From CAZKVJ01 sp964556225 (GTDB lineage Bacteria; Actinomycetota; Acidimicrobiia; Acidimicrobiales; Ilumatobacteraceae), in contig CAZKVJ010000028.1 in assembly GCA_964556225.1 (NCBI GenBank), positions 1-34,595 of the forward strand: DNA of 34,595 bases. Direction: 5' to 3'. Made by a program: the position numbers and the translations under genes. Positions within the stretch are counted from its first letter, which is position 1; each line of letters starts with the position of its first letter. Positions 7,444 to 15,253 of the stretch are shown piece after piece. The notes beneath the pieces are model-generated. The model saw nothing but the letters and a program-made list of their open reading frames with translations. It did not search any database and had not been told where the DNA came from.

Positions 7444-9435
7444 TCAGCCGTGCTGGACGATCACGGTGGCCCCGTCGACGAGGTTGTCGAACACGGCCTT
7501 CGCGTTCTCGTCGGCATGACGGATGCATCCGTGACTGCTGGGGGCCTGCCCGAGCGGCGTCGGCTCGGGAACCCCGTTGATGCGCGGCACGTTGTGGAAG
7601 CCGATGCCGCCGTTGAAGCGGACCATCCACTTCATCTTCTCGGCTGGGTTCCTCGAGTAGAAGGTGTCAGCCGAGCGGTTGTAGACCTTGAAGGTGCCGG
7701 TCGGGGTCAGGCCGTTCACGCCGGGGGAGTTGGGGAACGACGCAGTCCGGTTCCCGGCGGCATCGAAGAACTCGCTGCGGAACGAGTCGAGGTACACGAT
7801 GGCCTTGGTCCAGCGGCCGCCGCCTCCGCTGGCAGCCGGCGCGTGCCCGGCGGCATCGCTCGGCGCACTCGATGACACACCGCGCGTGCTCGCCGTGCGG
7901 GTGACGATCGGCTTGGGGTTCTCCAGCGCGTCCCACGTGTAGCGGCCCACGACGCCGTCGGTCTGGAGGCCCTGCGACCGTTGGAACGCCAGCACCGCCG
8001 CCAGCGTCACGTCGCCGTACCAGCCATCGACGCGACCGATGGAGAAGCCCAGCTCGACGAGCCGCCGCTGAAGCGTCTCCACCTCCGCGCCGGTGTCCTG
8101 CGGGCGCAGCACCCGACGGCCCTTGTCGTCGCGCTGGACCGTCGTGCTCGTCGCCGGCACGGTGGTGCCGACGGCCGTGCTGGGGGTCGCGGGGGCTGGT
8201 GTGGTGGCAGCGGCCGGTGTCGTGGTGCTCGTCGTGTCCGGCGTGTCCGGGGCCGTGCCGTTGAGCTCCTGCTGGACCCCGACCACCAGCGCTCGCAGCC
8301 CCTCCGCCGATGCGTCGAGCAGCGCCTCGCCGTAGTCCTTCGTGTCGTCGAACATGGCGTCGCCGGTCGGGATCAGCTCGGCCCCCTGCAGGCCGCCGAT
8401 CTGGTCCTGGATGGCGGCGATCCCGGTGTTGTAGCCGCGGCCGTCGACCTGGGCCAGTGAGACGTCCGGCTGGAGCATGAGCTCGATGAAGGCGTGGGCC
8501 GCTTCAGGGTTCTGCGTCGCCGCTGGGACGGTGAAGCGTTCCATCCAGACGCCGGTGATCGGCCCGCCGATGGCGTAACCCCAGCGGTCGGGATCCGACA
8601 GCACCAGCTGGCGACCCTCTCCGTTCCACATCTGGGCGAGCACGACGTTGCCCTCGAGCATCCGCACCGAGGCACCGGAGTCGAGATCGAGCAGGTGCGG
8701 GACAAGGCGCGTCCGCAGGTCGTCCTCGGCGGCCGCGACGTCGATCTCCTTGGGCGTCCGCTCACCGCGCGACCAGTAGCTGAGCGCGAGGAGCTCTGCT
8801 CCTTCCGCGAGGGCGGTCACCCGGCCGGAGACCTCCGGTTGCGCGGCCTTGGCGAGGAAGTCGTCCCACGACGCCACCCCATCGGGCAGGACGGTGCGAT
8901 CCCAGGCGTAGCCCGTGTAGCCGACCTCCTTGCCGACGCTGTAGGTGCTGTCGGGGTCGAACGGGCTGGCGAGGACGCCGGGGAGCTGGCCGGCGAGGCT
9001 CGGGATGAGCGCCTTGTCGAGCGGCGAGAGCAGCCCCTGCTCGATCGCCGCGGGGAGGAAGGCGCCGGGGACGACGATGAGGTCGTAGGCGTACTCGCCC
9101 TGTTGGGCGAGCAGGCGGTCGATGACGAAAGCCGGGTCGGCATAGACCTCGACGACGACCGGAGCTCCGAGCGTGTTGGCCGCGCGTTCGAACACCTCGC
9201 TGCGCACGCTCTCGGGAGGGAGCAGGACCCGCAGTGGGGTGGTGTTCGCGGGACTGGTGGTGGGTGCGGCGGTCGTGGTCCCTGCCGGTTGAGTGCTGGT
9301 CGACGGCAGGAACACCGTGGTCGTCGAGGGGGAGGTGCTGCCGTTGCCGCTGCTGCACGCGGCGAGTGCCGCCGCACCGCCGCCGATGAGGAAGGCTCTG
9401 CGGGAGATCTGGCTTACTGGAAAAGATACTGTCAC
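7444..9435 (-). CDS. Lipoprotein fusion: PotD-like solute-binding domain + peptidoglycan-binding domain + L,D-transpeptidase
   Basis: This 663-aa protein is one uninterrupted frame. Residues 11-27 form a twin-arginine-like signal with a lipobox (SRRAFLIGGGAAALAACSSG, lipid-modified C27 predicted). A T/S/P linker is followed at ~67-395 by a spermidine/putrescine-type periplasmic-binding domain (YDLIVVPGAFLPAAIEQGLL, VGYTGYAWDRTVLPDGVASW). A second T/P/A linker leads to a PG_binding_1 domain at ~440-507 (VETLQRRLVELGFS, YGDVTLAAVLAFQ, DGVVGRYTWDAL). A YkuD L,D-transpeptidase domain at ~541-663 follows, with the active-site motif SSHGCIRH (C637) and upstream GFHNVP histidine. YkuD enzymes make 3-3 peptide cross-links in peptidoglycan. 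No permease or ATPase is adjacent, so import is unlikely to be its job; a ligand-sensing cell-wall enzyme is inferred. GTG 9435 is the only usable start but has no clear Shine-Dalgarno. Confidence 0.88.
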   Translation of the reverse strand: MTVSFPVSQISRRAFLIGGGAAALAACSSGNGSTSPSTTTVFLPSTSTQPAGTTTAAPTTSPANTTPLRVLLPPESVRSEVFERAANTLGAPVVVEVYADPAFVIDRLLAQQGEYAYDLIVVPGAFLPAAIEQGLLSPLDKALIPSLAGQLPGVLASPFDPDSTYSVGKEVGYTGYAWDRTVLPDGVASWDDFLAKAAQPEVSGRVTALAEGAELLALSYWSRGERTPKEIDVAAAEDDLRTRLVPHLLDLDSGASVRMLEGNVVLAQMWNGEGRQLVLSDPDRWGYAIGGPITGVWMERFTVPAATQNPEAAHAFIELMLQPDVSLAQVDGRGYNTGIAAIQDQIGGLQGAELIPTGDAMFDDTKDYGEALLDASAEGLRALVVGVQQELNGTAPDTPDTTSTTTPAAATTPAPATPSTAVGTTVPATSTTVQRDDKGRRVLRPQDTGAEVETLQRRLVELGFSIGRVDGWYGDVTLAAVLAFQRSQGLQTDGVVGRYTWDALENPKPIVTRTASTRGVSSSAPSDAAGHAPAASGGGGRWTKAIVYLDSFRSEFFDAAGNRTASFPNSPGVNGLTPTGTFKVYNRSADTFYSRNPAEKMKWMVRFNGGIGFHNVPRINGVPEPTPLGQAPSSHGCIRHADENAKAVFDNLVDGATVIVQHG

Positions 9436-9536
9436 GGATTGCAGACAATAACGAATGTCATCCTCCGCGTGGTGTCATCGACGCTGCGTGCCGGCCGACG
9501 TGCGCCCGGGTGAGACGAGACGATGCGGTGAGCCGC

Positions 9537-10028
9537 TCATGCCCGCGGGAGCCCGTCGATGGCAGCGAGCGTGTCGAGCGCGGCGAGGGCCGCCTCGGAC
9601 CCCTTGTTGCGGTCGTCGTCCCCGCTGCGCACCGTGGCCTGCTCCTCGTCGTACACCGTGAGGATGCCGTTGGTGACCACCACGTCCGTCGACATCGACA
9701 GCTGCATCAGCCCGGCGGCGCTGGCGTCGCACACGACCTCGAAGTGGTAGGTGTCGCCCTTGATCACGGCGCCGAGCGCCACGATCGCGTCGTGGTGGCC
9801 GCGGGCGGCCACCTCCCGCGCCACCTGCGGCACCTCGAGCGCCCCCGGCACCCACACGACGTCGATCGCGTCGTCGGCCACACCGTGCGCGAGCAGCGTC
9901 CGGCGTGCCCCTCGGACGAGCCGCTCGACGACGGCTTCGTTGAACCGGCTGCACACGATGGCGATCGAGCGCCCCGTGCCGTCGACCGTCTGGCGGCTGC
10001 TCGTGGCGGATCGCCGGTCCACGCTCAC
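9537..10028 (-). CDS. ribH: 6,7-dimethyl-8-ribityllumazine synthase
   Basis: The 163-aa protein matches lumazine synthase throughout: IAIVCSRFNEAVVERLVRGA, VPGALEVPQVAREVA, ALGAVIKGDTYHFEVV with the catalytic-histidine region, and the C-terminal NKGSEAALAAL. It condenses 5-amino-6-ribitylamino-uracil with 3,4-dihydroxy-2-butanone 4-phosphate in the penultimate step of riboflavin synthesis. GTG 10028 overlaps the ribBA stop as GTGA, indicating translational coupling. It is the last gene of the rib operon; the next gene on this strand starts 101 bp on, after an AT-rich gap. Confidence 0.97.
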   Translation of the reverse strand: MSVDRRSATSSRQTVDGTGRSIAIVCSRFNEAVVERLVRGARRTLLAHGVADDAIDVVWVPGALEVPQVAREVAARGHHDAIVALGAVIKGDTYHFEVVCDASAAGLMQLSMSTDVVVTNGILTVYDEEQATVRSGDDDRNKGSEAALAALDTLAAIDGLPRA

Positions 10029-11308
10029 GGCGTGCCCTCCAGCGTGGTCGCCTCACCGGCGGAGGGCTCCAGATCGAAGACCTCCGGCAGCAGGTGCCCC
10101 ATCCGGTCGCGCTTGGTGCTCAGGTAGCGCTCCGCCTCCGGGTGCACGCGCAGGTGGATCGGGACCCGCTCCACGATGCTGAGGCCGAAGCCGTCGAGGC
10201 CGCTGTACTTCTCCGGGTTGTTCGTCATCAGCCGGATCCGCCGCACACCGAGGTCGGCGAGGATCTGCGCGCCGACGCCGTACTCGCGGGTGTCGACCGG
10301 GAACCCGAGCTCGACGTTGGCGTCGACGGTGTCGAGGCCCTGGTCCTGCAGCTCGTAGGCGCGCAGCTTGTGGGTGATGCCGATGCCGCGGCCCTCGTGG
10401 CCCCGCAGGTAGACGACGACGCCCCGGCCCTCCTCGGCGATGCGGCGCATGGCCTCGTGCAGCTGCGGCCCGCAGTCGCACTTCACGCTGCCGAACACGT
10501 CGCCGGTGAGGCACTCGCTGTGCACCCGCACGAGCACCGGCTCGTCGCCGGCCACGTCGCCCATCGTGTAGGCGAGGTGGGTCTCGCCGTCGAGGACGCT
10601 CTCGAACGAGTGGCACTGGAACTCGCCCCAGTGGGTGGGCACCCGGGCGGAGGCCGCGTGCTCGACCAGGCGCTCGTGGCGGCGGCGATGGCGGATCAGG
10701 TCGGCGATGGACACGAGCAGCAGCCCGTGCTCGTCGGCGAACCGGCGAAGGTCGGGGCCGCGGGCCATCCGGCCGTCGTCGAGCACCACCTCGCACAGCA
10801 CACCCGCCGGGACGCGTCCGGCGAGCACGGCAAGGTCCACGGACGCCTCGGTGTGGCCGGCGCGCTTGAGCACCCCTCCTGGACGGGCGCGCAGGGGGAA
10901 CACGTGGCCCGGCCGGTTGAAGGCCCGGGCGTCGGCGGCCGGGTCGGCGAGGGCGCGGATGGTCAGTGCCCGGTCGGCAGCGGAGATGCCTGTGGTGGTG
11001 CCCTCGCGCACGTCGACGCTGACGGTGAACGCCGTGCCCTGGGCCTCGCTGTTGTCGTTGGCCACGACCATCTGCGGCAGGTCGAGCTCGGCGCAGCGAG
11101 CGCCGGTGAGCCCGACGCAGATCACGCCCGAGGTGTGGCGGACGAAGAAGGCCATCGCCTCGGGCGTCGCCAGGTCGGCGGCCATGATCAGGTCGCCTTC
11201 GTTCTCGCGCTGCTCGTCGTCGGCGACGACCACGATCGCGCCGCGGCCGATGGCGGCGATGGCGGCGTCGATCGGGTCGAACTGAATGGCCGGACGGTCG
11301 GTGCTCAT
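10025..11308 (-). CDS. ribBA: Bifunctional DHBP synthase / GTP cyclohydrolase II
   Basis: The 427-aa protein has both expected halves. Residues ~1-210 are the DHBP synthase (RENEGDLIMAA acidic loop at 34-44; HTSGVICVGL; GHTEASVDLA). Residues ~215-400 are GTP cyclohydrolase II, with zinc cysteines C266, C277 and C279 (SECLTGDVFGSVKCDCG) and RGHEGRGIGI. The enzyme supplies both precursors of lumazine from ribulose 5-phosphate and GTP. ATG 11308 is preceded by AGGAG 7 nt upstream and overlaps the ribE stop by 4 nt (ATGA). Key catalytic residues appear intact in both domains. Confidence 0.97.
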   Translation of the reverse strand: MSTDRPAIQFDPIDAAIAAIGRGAIVVVADDEQRENEGDLIMAADLATPEAMAFFVRHTSGVICVGLTGARCAELDLPQMVVANDNSEAQGTAFTVSVDVREGTTTGISAADRALTIRALADPAADARAFNRPGHVFPLRARPGGVLKRAGHTEASVDLAVLAGRVPAGVLCEVVLDDGRMARGPDLRRFADEHGLLLVSIADLIRHRRRHERLVEHAASARVPTHWGEFQCHSFESVLDGETHLAYTMGDVAGDEPVLVRVHSECLTGDVFGSVKCDCGPQLHEAMRRIAEEGRGVVVYLRGHEGRGIGITHKLRAYELQDQGLDTVDANVELGFPVDTREYGVGAQILADLGVRRIRLMTNNPEKYSGLDGFGLSIVERVPIHLRVHPEAERYLSTKRDRMGHLLPEVFDLEPSAGEATTLEGTP

Positions 11309-11928
11309 GCGTCGTCTCCTCGGGTGGTGAGGGCGGGGTCTGGGCCCGCCGGGCGGCTGCCGGGCAGGTAGGCGGCGACCAGGCGCTCGACGTACTTGGC
11401 CATCACGTCGACCTCGAGGTTCACGGGGTCGCCGGGGGCCTTGGTGCCGAGCGTGGTGACGGCCGCGGTGTGCGGGATGATCGCGACGGTGAAGCCGTCG
11501 TCGAGGACGTCGACCACCGTGAGGCTGACACCGTCCACGGTGATCGACCCCTTCTCCACGATGTAGCGCAGCAGCTGCCCTGGTACTCGGATGCGCAGGT
11601 CCGGGCAGGGTGCGACCACCTCGCCGACGCCGTCGACGTGGCCCTGCACGACATGGCCACCCAAGCGGTCCGAGACGCGCACGGCGCGCTCGAGGTTGAC
11701 GGGATCGCCGGGGTGGCTGCGGGCGAGGCTGGTCCGCGAGATGGTCTCGTCCGACACGTCGGCCGACCACCAACCGTCGCCGTTGGCGACGACGGTGAGG
11801 CAGCACCCGTTGACGGCGATGGAGTCGCCGAGAGCGACGCCGTCGAGCACGCGCGTGGCGGCGATCCGCAGCACACCGTGCTCGAACGAGTCGATCCGGC
11901 CGAGCTCCTCGACGATGCCGGTGAACAT
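11305..11928 (-). CDS. ribE: Riboflavin synthase alpha subunit
   Basis: The 207-aa protein begins with the diagnostic MFTGIVEELG and contains two tandem lumazine-binding repeats. The first covers ~1-97 (LGDSIAVNGCCLTVV, DVSDETISRTSL), the second ~98-190 (GGHVVQGHVDGVGEV, GSITVDGVSLTVVDV, IIPHTAAVTTLG). It dismutates two lumazine molecules into riboflavin. The start shares one base with the ribD stop (TGATG) and the stop overlaps ribBA, so the operon is tightly coupled. The name follows the ribE usage for the trimeric synthase (ribC in some species). Confidence 0.97.
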   Translation of the reverse strand: MFTGIVEELGRIDSFEHGVLRIAATRVLDGVALGDSIAVNGCCLTVVANGDGWWSADVSDETISRTSLARSHPGDPVNLERAVRVSDRLGGHVVQGHVDGVGEVVAPCPDLRIRVPGQLLRYIVEKGSITVDGVSLTVVDVLDDGFTVAIIPHTAAVTTLGTKAPGDPVNLEVDVMAKYVERLVAAYLPGSRPAGPDPALTTRGDDA

Positions 11929-12965
11929 CAGGTGGTCTCCTCGGACTGGAAGGTGGTGGGGGCGGCGGTGCGCGATGGCGGGACGACCTCGAGCCGCAGG
12001 TCGTCGCCGATCCGCTCGACGGACTCGAAGCGGCCGCGCCAGAGCGCGTCGATCGTCGGTGCCGCGTGCCCGGCGATGGCCGGGAGCCCGCCGGGGCCGC
12101 CGACGAGGGCCGGCGCGACGTAGAGGACGTAGCGGTCGACGAGGCCGAGGTCGTGGAGCGAGCCGGCGACGTGGGCGCCACCTTCCACGAGGAGCTGCAC
12201 GACGCCGCGCCGTCCCAGCTCGTCGAGGAGCGACGCCACGTCGTCGGCCCACTCGAGACAGGGGTGCACCTTCGCCGCCACCGGTGCGGCGCCGAGCACC
12301 ACGCGCAGCGGGTCGCGGCCCTCGACGTGGCGCACGGTGAGCGCCGGGTCGTCGGCGCGGACGGTGCCGGCGCCCACGAGCACGGCGTCGCTCTCGGCGC
12401 GCAGCCGGTGGGCGTCGCGGCGGGCGGCCTCGCCGGTGATCCACTGCGAGGTGCCGTCCGGCGCCGCGGTGGCGCCGTCGAGCGTGGTGGCGAGCTTGCA
12501 CACCACGTAGGGCCGGCCCGTGCGGCGGTGGTGGAGGTATGGGGCGAGCTGGCGGGCGACGGCGTCGGCGCGCACGCCGATCACGGTGTCGATGCCGGCC
12601 GCCCGCAAGGCGGCGACGCCGCGACCGGCGACCTGCGGGTCGGGGTCGAGCACGCCGATCACGACGCGGCGTACGCCGCTGGCGATGATCCGGTCGGTGC
12701 ACGGCGGGGTGCGCCCGTGGTGGCAGCACGGCTCGAGCGTGCACACCAGCGTGGTCCCGGCGGCGTCGCCGACCGCGTCGAGGGCGACGATCTCGGCGTG
12801 ACGGCCGCCGGGCGGTTCGGTGGCCCCGGTCGCGACGACCGCGCCGTTCGCGTCGAGCACCGCCGCGCCGACCCAGGGGTTGGGCGAGGTGCGCGTGCGG
12901 GCGAGCGCGCCGGCGGCGATGGCTGCGTCCATCGCTGCCAGTTCGGCGGCTGTCGTGTCGCCCAT
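11928..12965 (-). CDS. ribD: Bifunctional diaminohydroxyphosphoribosylaminopyrimidine deaminase / reductase
   Basis: The 345-aa protein has the N-terminal deaminase domain with zinc-binding HAE (H56, E58) and PCCHHGRTPPC (C80, C89). The C-terminal reductase domain starts near residue 150 (RPYVVCKLATTLDGATAAPD, SDAVLVGAGTVRADDPALTV, LLVEGGAHVAGSL). It performs the second and third steps of riboflavin synthesis. ATG 12965 is chosen because GAGG lies 5 nt upstream and the domain starts immediately; longer in-frame readings run into the riboswitch. It is the first gene of the operon and is presumably regulated by FMN through the leader. Confidence 0.97.
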   Translation of the reverse strand: MGDTTAAELAAMDAAIAAGALARTRTSPNPWVGAAVLDANGAVVATGATEPPGGRHAEIVALDAVGDAAGTTLVCTLEPCCHHGRTPPCTDRIIASGVRRVVIGVLDPDPQVAGRGVAALRAAGIDTVIGVRADAVARQLAPYLHHRRTGRPYVVCKLATTLDGATAAPDGTSQWITGEAARRDAHRLRAESDAVLVGAGTVRADDPALTVRHVEGRDPLRVVLGAAPVAAKVHPCLEWADDVASLLDELGRRGVVQLLVEGGAHVAGSLHDLGLVDRYVLYVAPALVGGPGGLPAIAGHAAPTIDALWRGRFESVERIGDDLRLEVVPPSRTAAPTTFQSEETT

Positions 12966-13002
12966 GTCGTCCTCGCTCGTGGGCGGGGCGCGATGGGAAC
13001 GC

Positions 13003-13045
13003 ACGACCACGGCCGAGCGCGTGTGCGCGGCCTGTACGCGGTCGT
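13003..13045 (-). promoter_or_regulatory. Hairpin in the riboswitch expression platform
   Basis: Between aptamer and ribD the arms ACGACC/GGTCGT (13003-13008, 13040-13045), GGCC/GGCC (13011-13014, 13029-13032) and GCGC/GCGC (13017-13020, 13025-13028) nest around a 4-nt loop. No T-run follows on the minus strand, so it is not a classical intrinsic terminator. It is probably the switching stem acting on translation or Rho access (inference). Confidence 0.6.
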
Positions 13046-13051
13046 CGACCT

Positions 13052-13170
13052 GCTCCCATCCGGACTGTGACCGTCGGCCCCGGAGTTCCACCGGGTCAGC
13101 CCTCCGGCCGAGGCCGAAGGGGTCGCGGGCTCTCACCGCCGGTCGGGACTTCCACCCAACCCCGCAGGTT
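13052..13170 (-). promoter_or_regulatory. FMN riboswitch (RFN element)
   Basis: The minus strand carries the conserved RFN blocks in order: GCGGGGTTGGGTGGAAGTCC, then CGACCGGCGGTGAGAGCCCG, then a variable stem, GGTGGAACTCC, GGGCCGACGGTCACAGTCCG, and the closing GATGGGAG. It lies about 85 nt upstream of ribD. Binding of FMN should turn off the rib operon. A weak -10-like TACAGT lies at 13190-13195 on the same strand (low confidence). The region 13171-13304 otherwise shows only a hairpin. Confidence 0.95.
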
Positions 13171-13220
13171 CAACTCGATTGTCAGCGCGACTGTACCGGC
13201 GCACCCAGACCGGCGTCCCA

Positions 13221-13235
13221 CCGGGCTTCGCCCGG
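13221..13235. other. Short perfect GC hairpin upstream of the rib leader
   Basis: CCGGGC-TTC-GCCCGG is a perfect stem in the divergent gap between the FMN riboswitch and the P450 pseudogene. The role is unclear; it may be a remnant terminator. Confidence 0.4.
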
Positions 13236-13304
13236 CAACCAAGGGCGTGAACCGCTGGCGGGGCCGTGGGCGACAGTTGACCTGATGGGGTCGGCCCGTG
13301 GCCC

Positions 13305-13976
13305 GTGACCGAGGTGATGACGATGCCCTCCCAGCTGCCCCGGCCCGGCGGTCCGCTCGTGCAGATGCGCGCGATCCGGCGGCTGCTCCGCGACCCGATC
13401 CCGGCGCTCGACGACCTGCCCGGCGACTGCCGGCGCGCCGGGTTCGCGAGGCGCCGCCTCGACGGATGGATCCCGGTCATCATGGAGGAGGCCGACGCGG
13501 CCGCCGACCGTGCGCTCGCGACCGAGGACGGCCGACCGGTCGACCTGTAGCCGATCCTGCGGCGTCTGGCGCTCGGGGTCGCCGTGCGGGTCCTGTTCGG
13601 TGAGCGGATGGCCGCACGCGTGGACGAGATCTCGGCGAGGGAGCCGTGACCGCCTTCGCCGACGCGTGGGACGGCCGAGGACATCGACGATCTCGGCGGC
13701 TGCACGATCCCCACGGGCACCCTCGTGATCTGGTCGCCCCACCTCGCCGGCCGCGACCCACAGACGTGGAGCGATGCCGAGCACTTCGACCCCGACCGGT
13801 TCGTGGACGGGCCACGCACCGCGCCCGGATGGATCCCCTTCGGCGGCGGGCCCGGAGCGTGCATCGGCAGCGCGCTCGCGCAGCTGCAGATCACCGTGGC
13901 GATCGCCCGTCTCGCGCAGCGCCTCGAGCTCCGCCCGACCGGCCGCGACCGCCGAGACCGCGCGGCCTCGTGGTGA
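13305..13976 (+). pseudogene. Degraded cytochrome P450
   Basis: One frame carries P450 fragments interrupted by TAG 13548-13550 and TGA 13647-13649. The first part resembles a P450 N-terminal region (GGPLVQMRAIRRLLRDPIPA). The second is a short helix segment (RLALGVAVRVLFGER). The last part is a good C-terminal end: TAEDIDDLGGCTIPTGTLVI, then FDPDRFVDG, then the haem-binding PFGGGPGACIG with the ligand cysteine. Only about 220 codons remain of a normal ~450. The I-helix threonine region and the ExxR motif are missing. It therefore combines two stops with a large internal deletion and cannot make a working enzyme. Confidence 0.85.
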
Positions 13977-14034
13977 ACCGGCCTGCTGGCGGCGTGCCGA
14001 TGACGGTGCACCCCCGCCCCCGCAGACCGGTGCG

Positions 14035-14081
14035 TTTCGAGTGCGAATCCCCGCGCTGGGAGCGGGAATGCGCACTCGAAA
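14035..14081. terminator. Bipartite hairpin between convergent genes
   Basis: Perfect 11-bp arms TTTCGAGTGCG (14035-14045) and CGCACTCGAAA (14071-14081) enclose a 4-nt bubble and an inner CCCGC/GCGGG stem (14050-14054, 14062-14066) with a 7-nt loop. It lies between the end of the P450 pseudogene and the end of the Gfo/Idh/MocA gene, so a two-way terminator is likely. Arms start in TTT and end in AAA. Confidence 0.6.
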
Positions 14082-14108
14082 GCCCGCTCGAGGCCGGCAC
14101 TCCGCGGA

Positions 14109-15212
14109 TTAGGTCGGTGCGAGGCCCAGCTCGCCCAGCTCGACGGGGCGGCCCTCGTCGATGGAGCGGTGGGCGGCGACGCCCATGGCCACCGACCAGA
14201 GCCCGTCCTCGACGGTGACCTCCGGCGGCGACTCGGTTCGGATGGCGTCGCAGAACCGGGCCAGCTCCAGGTAGCTGGCACCGTGGTGCCCGCCGACGTA
14301 GCCGATCTCGGGGTCGTCCTCGACGGCCTGCACGTCGACCGGCCAGTCCGGGCCCCGGTTGCCGACCACCAGCTCGGCCCGGCGGCCTCGGGCCAGCTCC
14401 ATGAACCCCGGCAGGCAGGCAGCCAGCTTGCCGGTGTCACCGACCACCGTCAGCTCCTGCTCCCACCGCGACCCCTCGGCGAACATGCACAGGTCGAGCA
14501 GCGCCCTTGCACCGCTCGGGTAGTCGACCACCACATAGGCGTTGTCCAAGATGTCGGGCGCCTCGCCGTCGTAGCGCTCGTCGAGGTGGTTCACGTCCTG
14601 GGCGCCGCTGGCGAACACCCGCACCGGCCGCTCGTCGAGGGCCAGGTTCATGAGGTCGAAGAAGTGGCAGCACTTCTCCACCAGGGTGCCGCCGGTGTTG
14701 CGGTTGAACCGGTTCCAGTTGCCGACCTTGGCCAAGAACGGGTACCGGTGCTCGCGGATCGACACCATGCGGGGCCGCCCGGCCTCACCGGCGCGGACCC
14801 GCTGCAACAGCCGGGCGACGGCCGGCATGTAGCGGTACTCGAGCCCGACCCACACCAGACCGTCGTGGCCGGCGGACCGTTCCTGCACCTCGCGGCAGTC
14901 GTCGATGGTGGTGCACAGCGGCTTCTCCACGAACAGGTGGACGCCGCTGCCCCACCAGTCGTCCAGCACGGACCGGTGGGTGTGGTTCGGCGAGGCGACG
15001 ATCACGGCGTCGAGCCCGCCGGCGGCGAGCAGGTCGCGGTGGTCGCCGTGGACCGCCACGTCGGGCCCCGCCAGTGCGGCGGCCTCGGCCCGGGACCGGT
15101 CGTCGGGATCGGCCACCGCGGCGACCGTGGCCCCGGGCAGCGCGACGAGGTTGCGGATGTGCTCGCACCCCATCATCCCGGTGCCCACGACCCCGAACCG
15201 CAGCTCGTCCAT
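14109..15212 (-). CDS. Gfo/Idh/MocA-family NAD(P)-dependent oxidoreductase
   Basis: The 367-aa protein has an N-terminal Rossmann fold (VVGTGMMGCEHIRN at 8-21, VADPDDRSRAEA, VIVASPNHTHR) and the family signature VEKPLC with E96-K97-P98. The C-terminal GFO_IDH_MocA_C domain has the usual NTGGTLVEKCCHFFDLMNL, in which a histidine near 180 is the likely catalytic residue. Such enzymes oxidise or reduce sugar or cyclitol hydroxyls; the substrate is not visible. ATG 15212 has AGGG 8 nt upstream. It follows the broken LLM oxidoreductase gene by 41 bp on the same strand. It is the only clearly intact gene in 13.3-17.6 kb. Confidence 0.92.
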   Translation of the reverse strand: MDELRFGVVGTGMMGCEHIRNLVALPGATVAAVADPDDRSRAEAAALAGPDVAVHGDHRDLLAAGGLDAVIVASPNHTHRSVLDDWWGSGVHLFVEKPLCTTIDDCREVQERSAGHDGLVWVGLEYRYMPAVARLLQRVRAGEAGRPRMVSIREHRYPFLAKVGNWNRFNRNTGGTLVEKCCHFFDLMNLALDERPVRVFASGAQDVNHLDERYDGEAPDILDNAYVVVDYPSGARALLDLCMFAEGSRWEQELTVVGDTGKLAACLPGFMELARGRRAELVVGNRGPDWPVDVQAVEDDPEIGYVGGHHGASYLELARFCDAIRTESPPEVTVEDGLWSVAMGVAAHRSIDEGRPVELGELGLAPT

Positions 15213-15253
15213 GGCGCGCGGACCCTAGTGGTTCGGGACCCGCGGTCCGACCG

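Noticed and set aside
7444..9435. Fusion protein as a frameshift or assembly join of two genes
   Set aside because: One continuous frame with two natural-looking T/P/A linkers and all domains in phase; no start or stop at a domain border.
10094..11371. Long plus-strand open frame opposite ribBA, and similar ones opposite the fusion protein (8494-9513) and the globin/regulator (1995-2897 minus)
   Set aside because: They mirror strongly supported genes, show low-complexity composition and have no recognisable domains.
13003..13045. Rho-independent terminator in the rib leader
   Set aside because: The stem is strong but no run of U follows on the minus strand, so I list it as a switching hairpin only.
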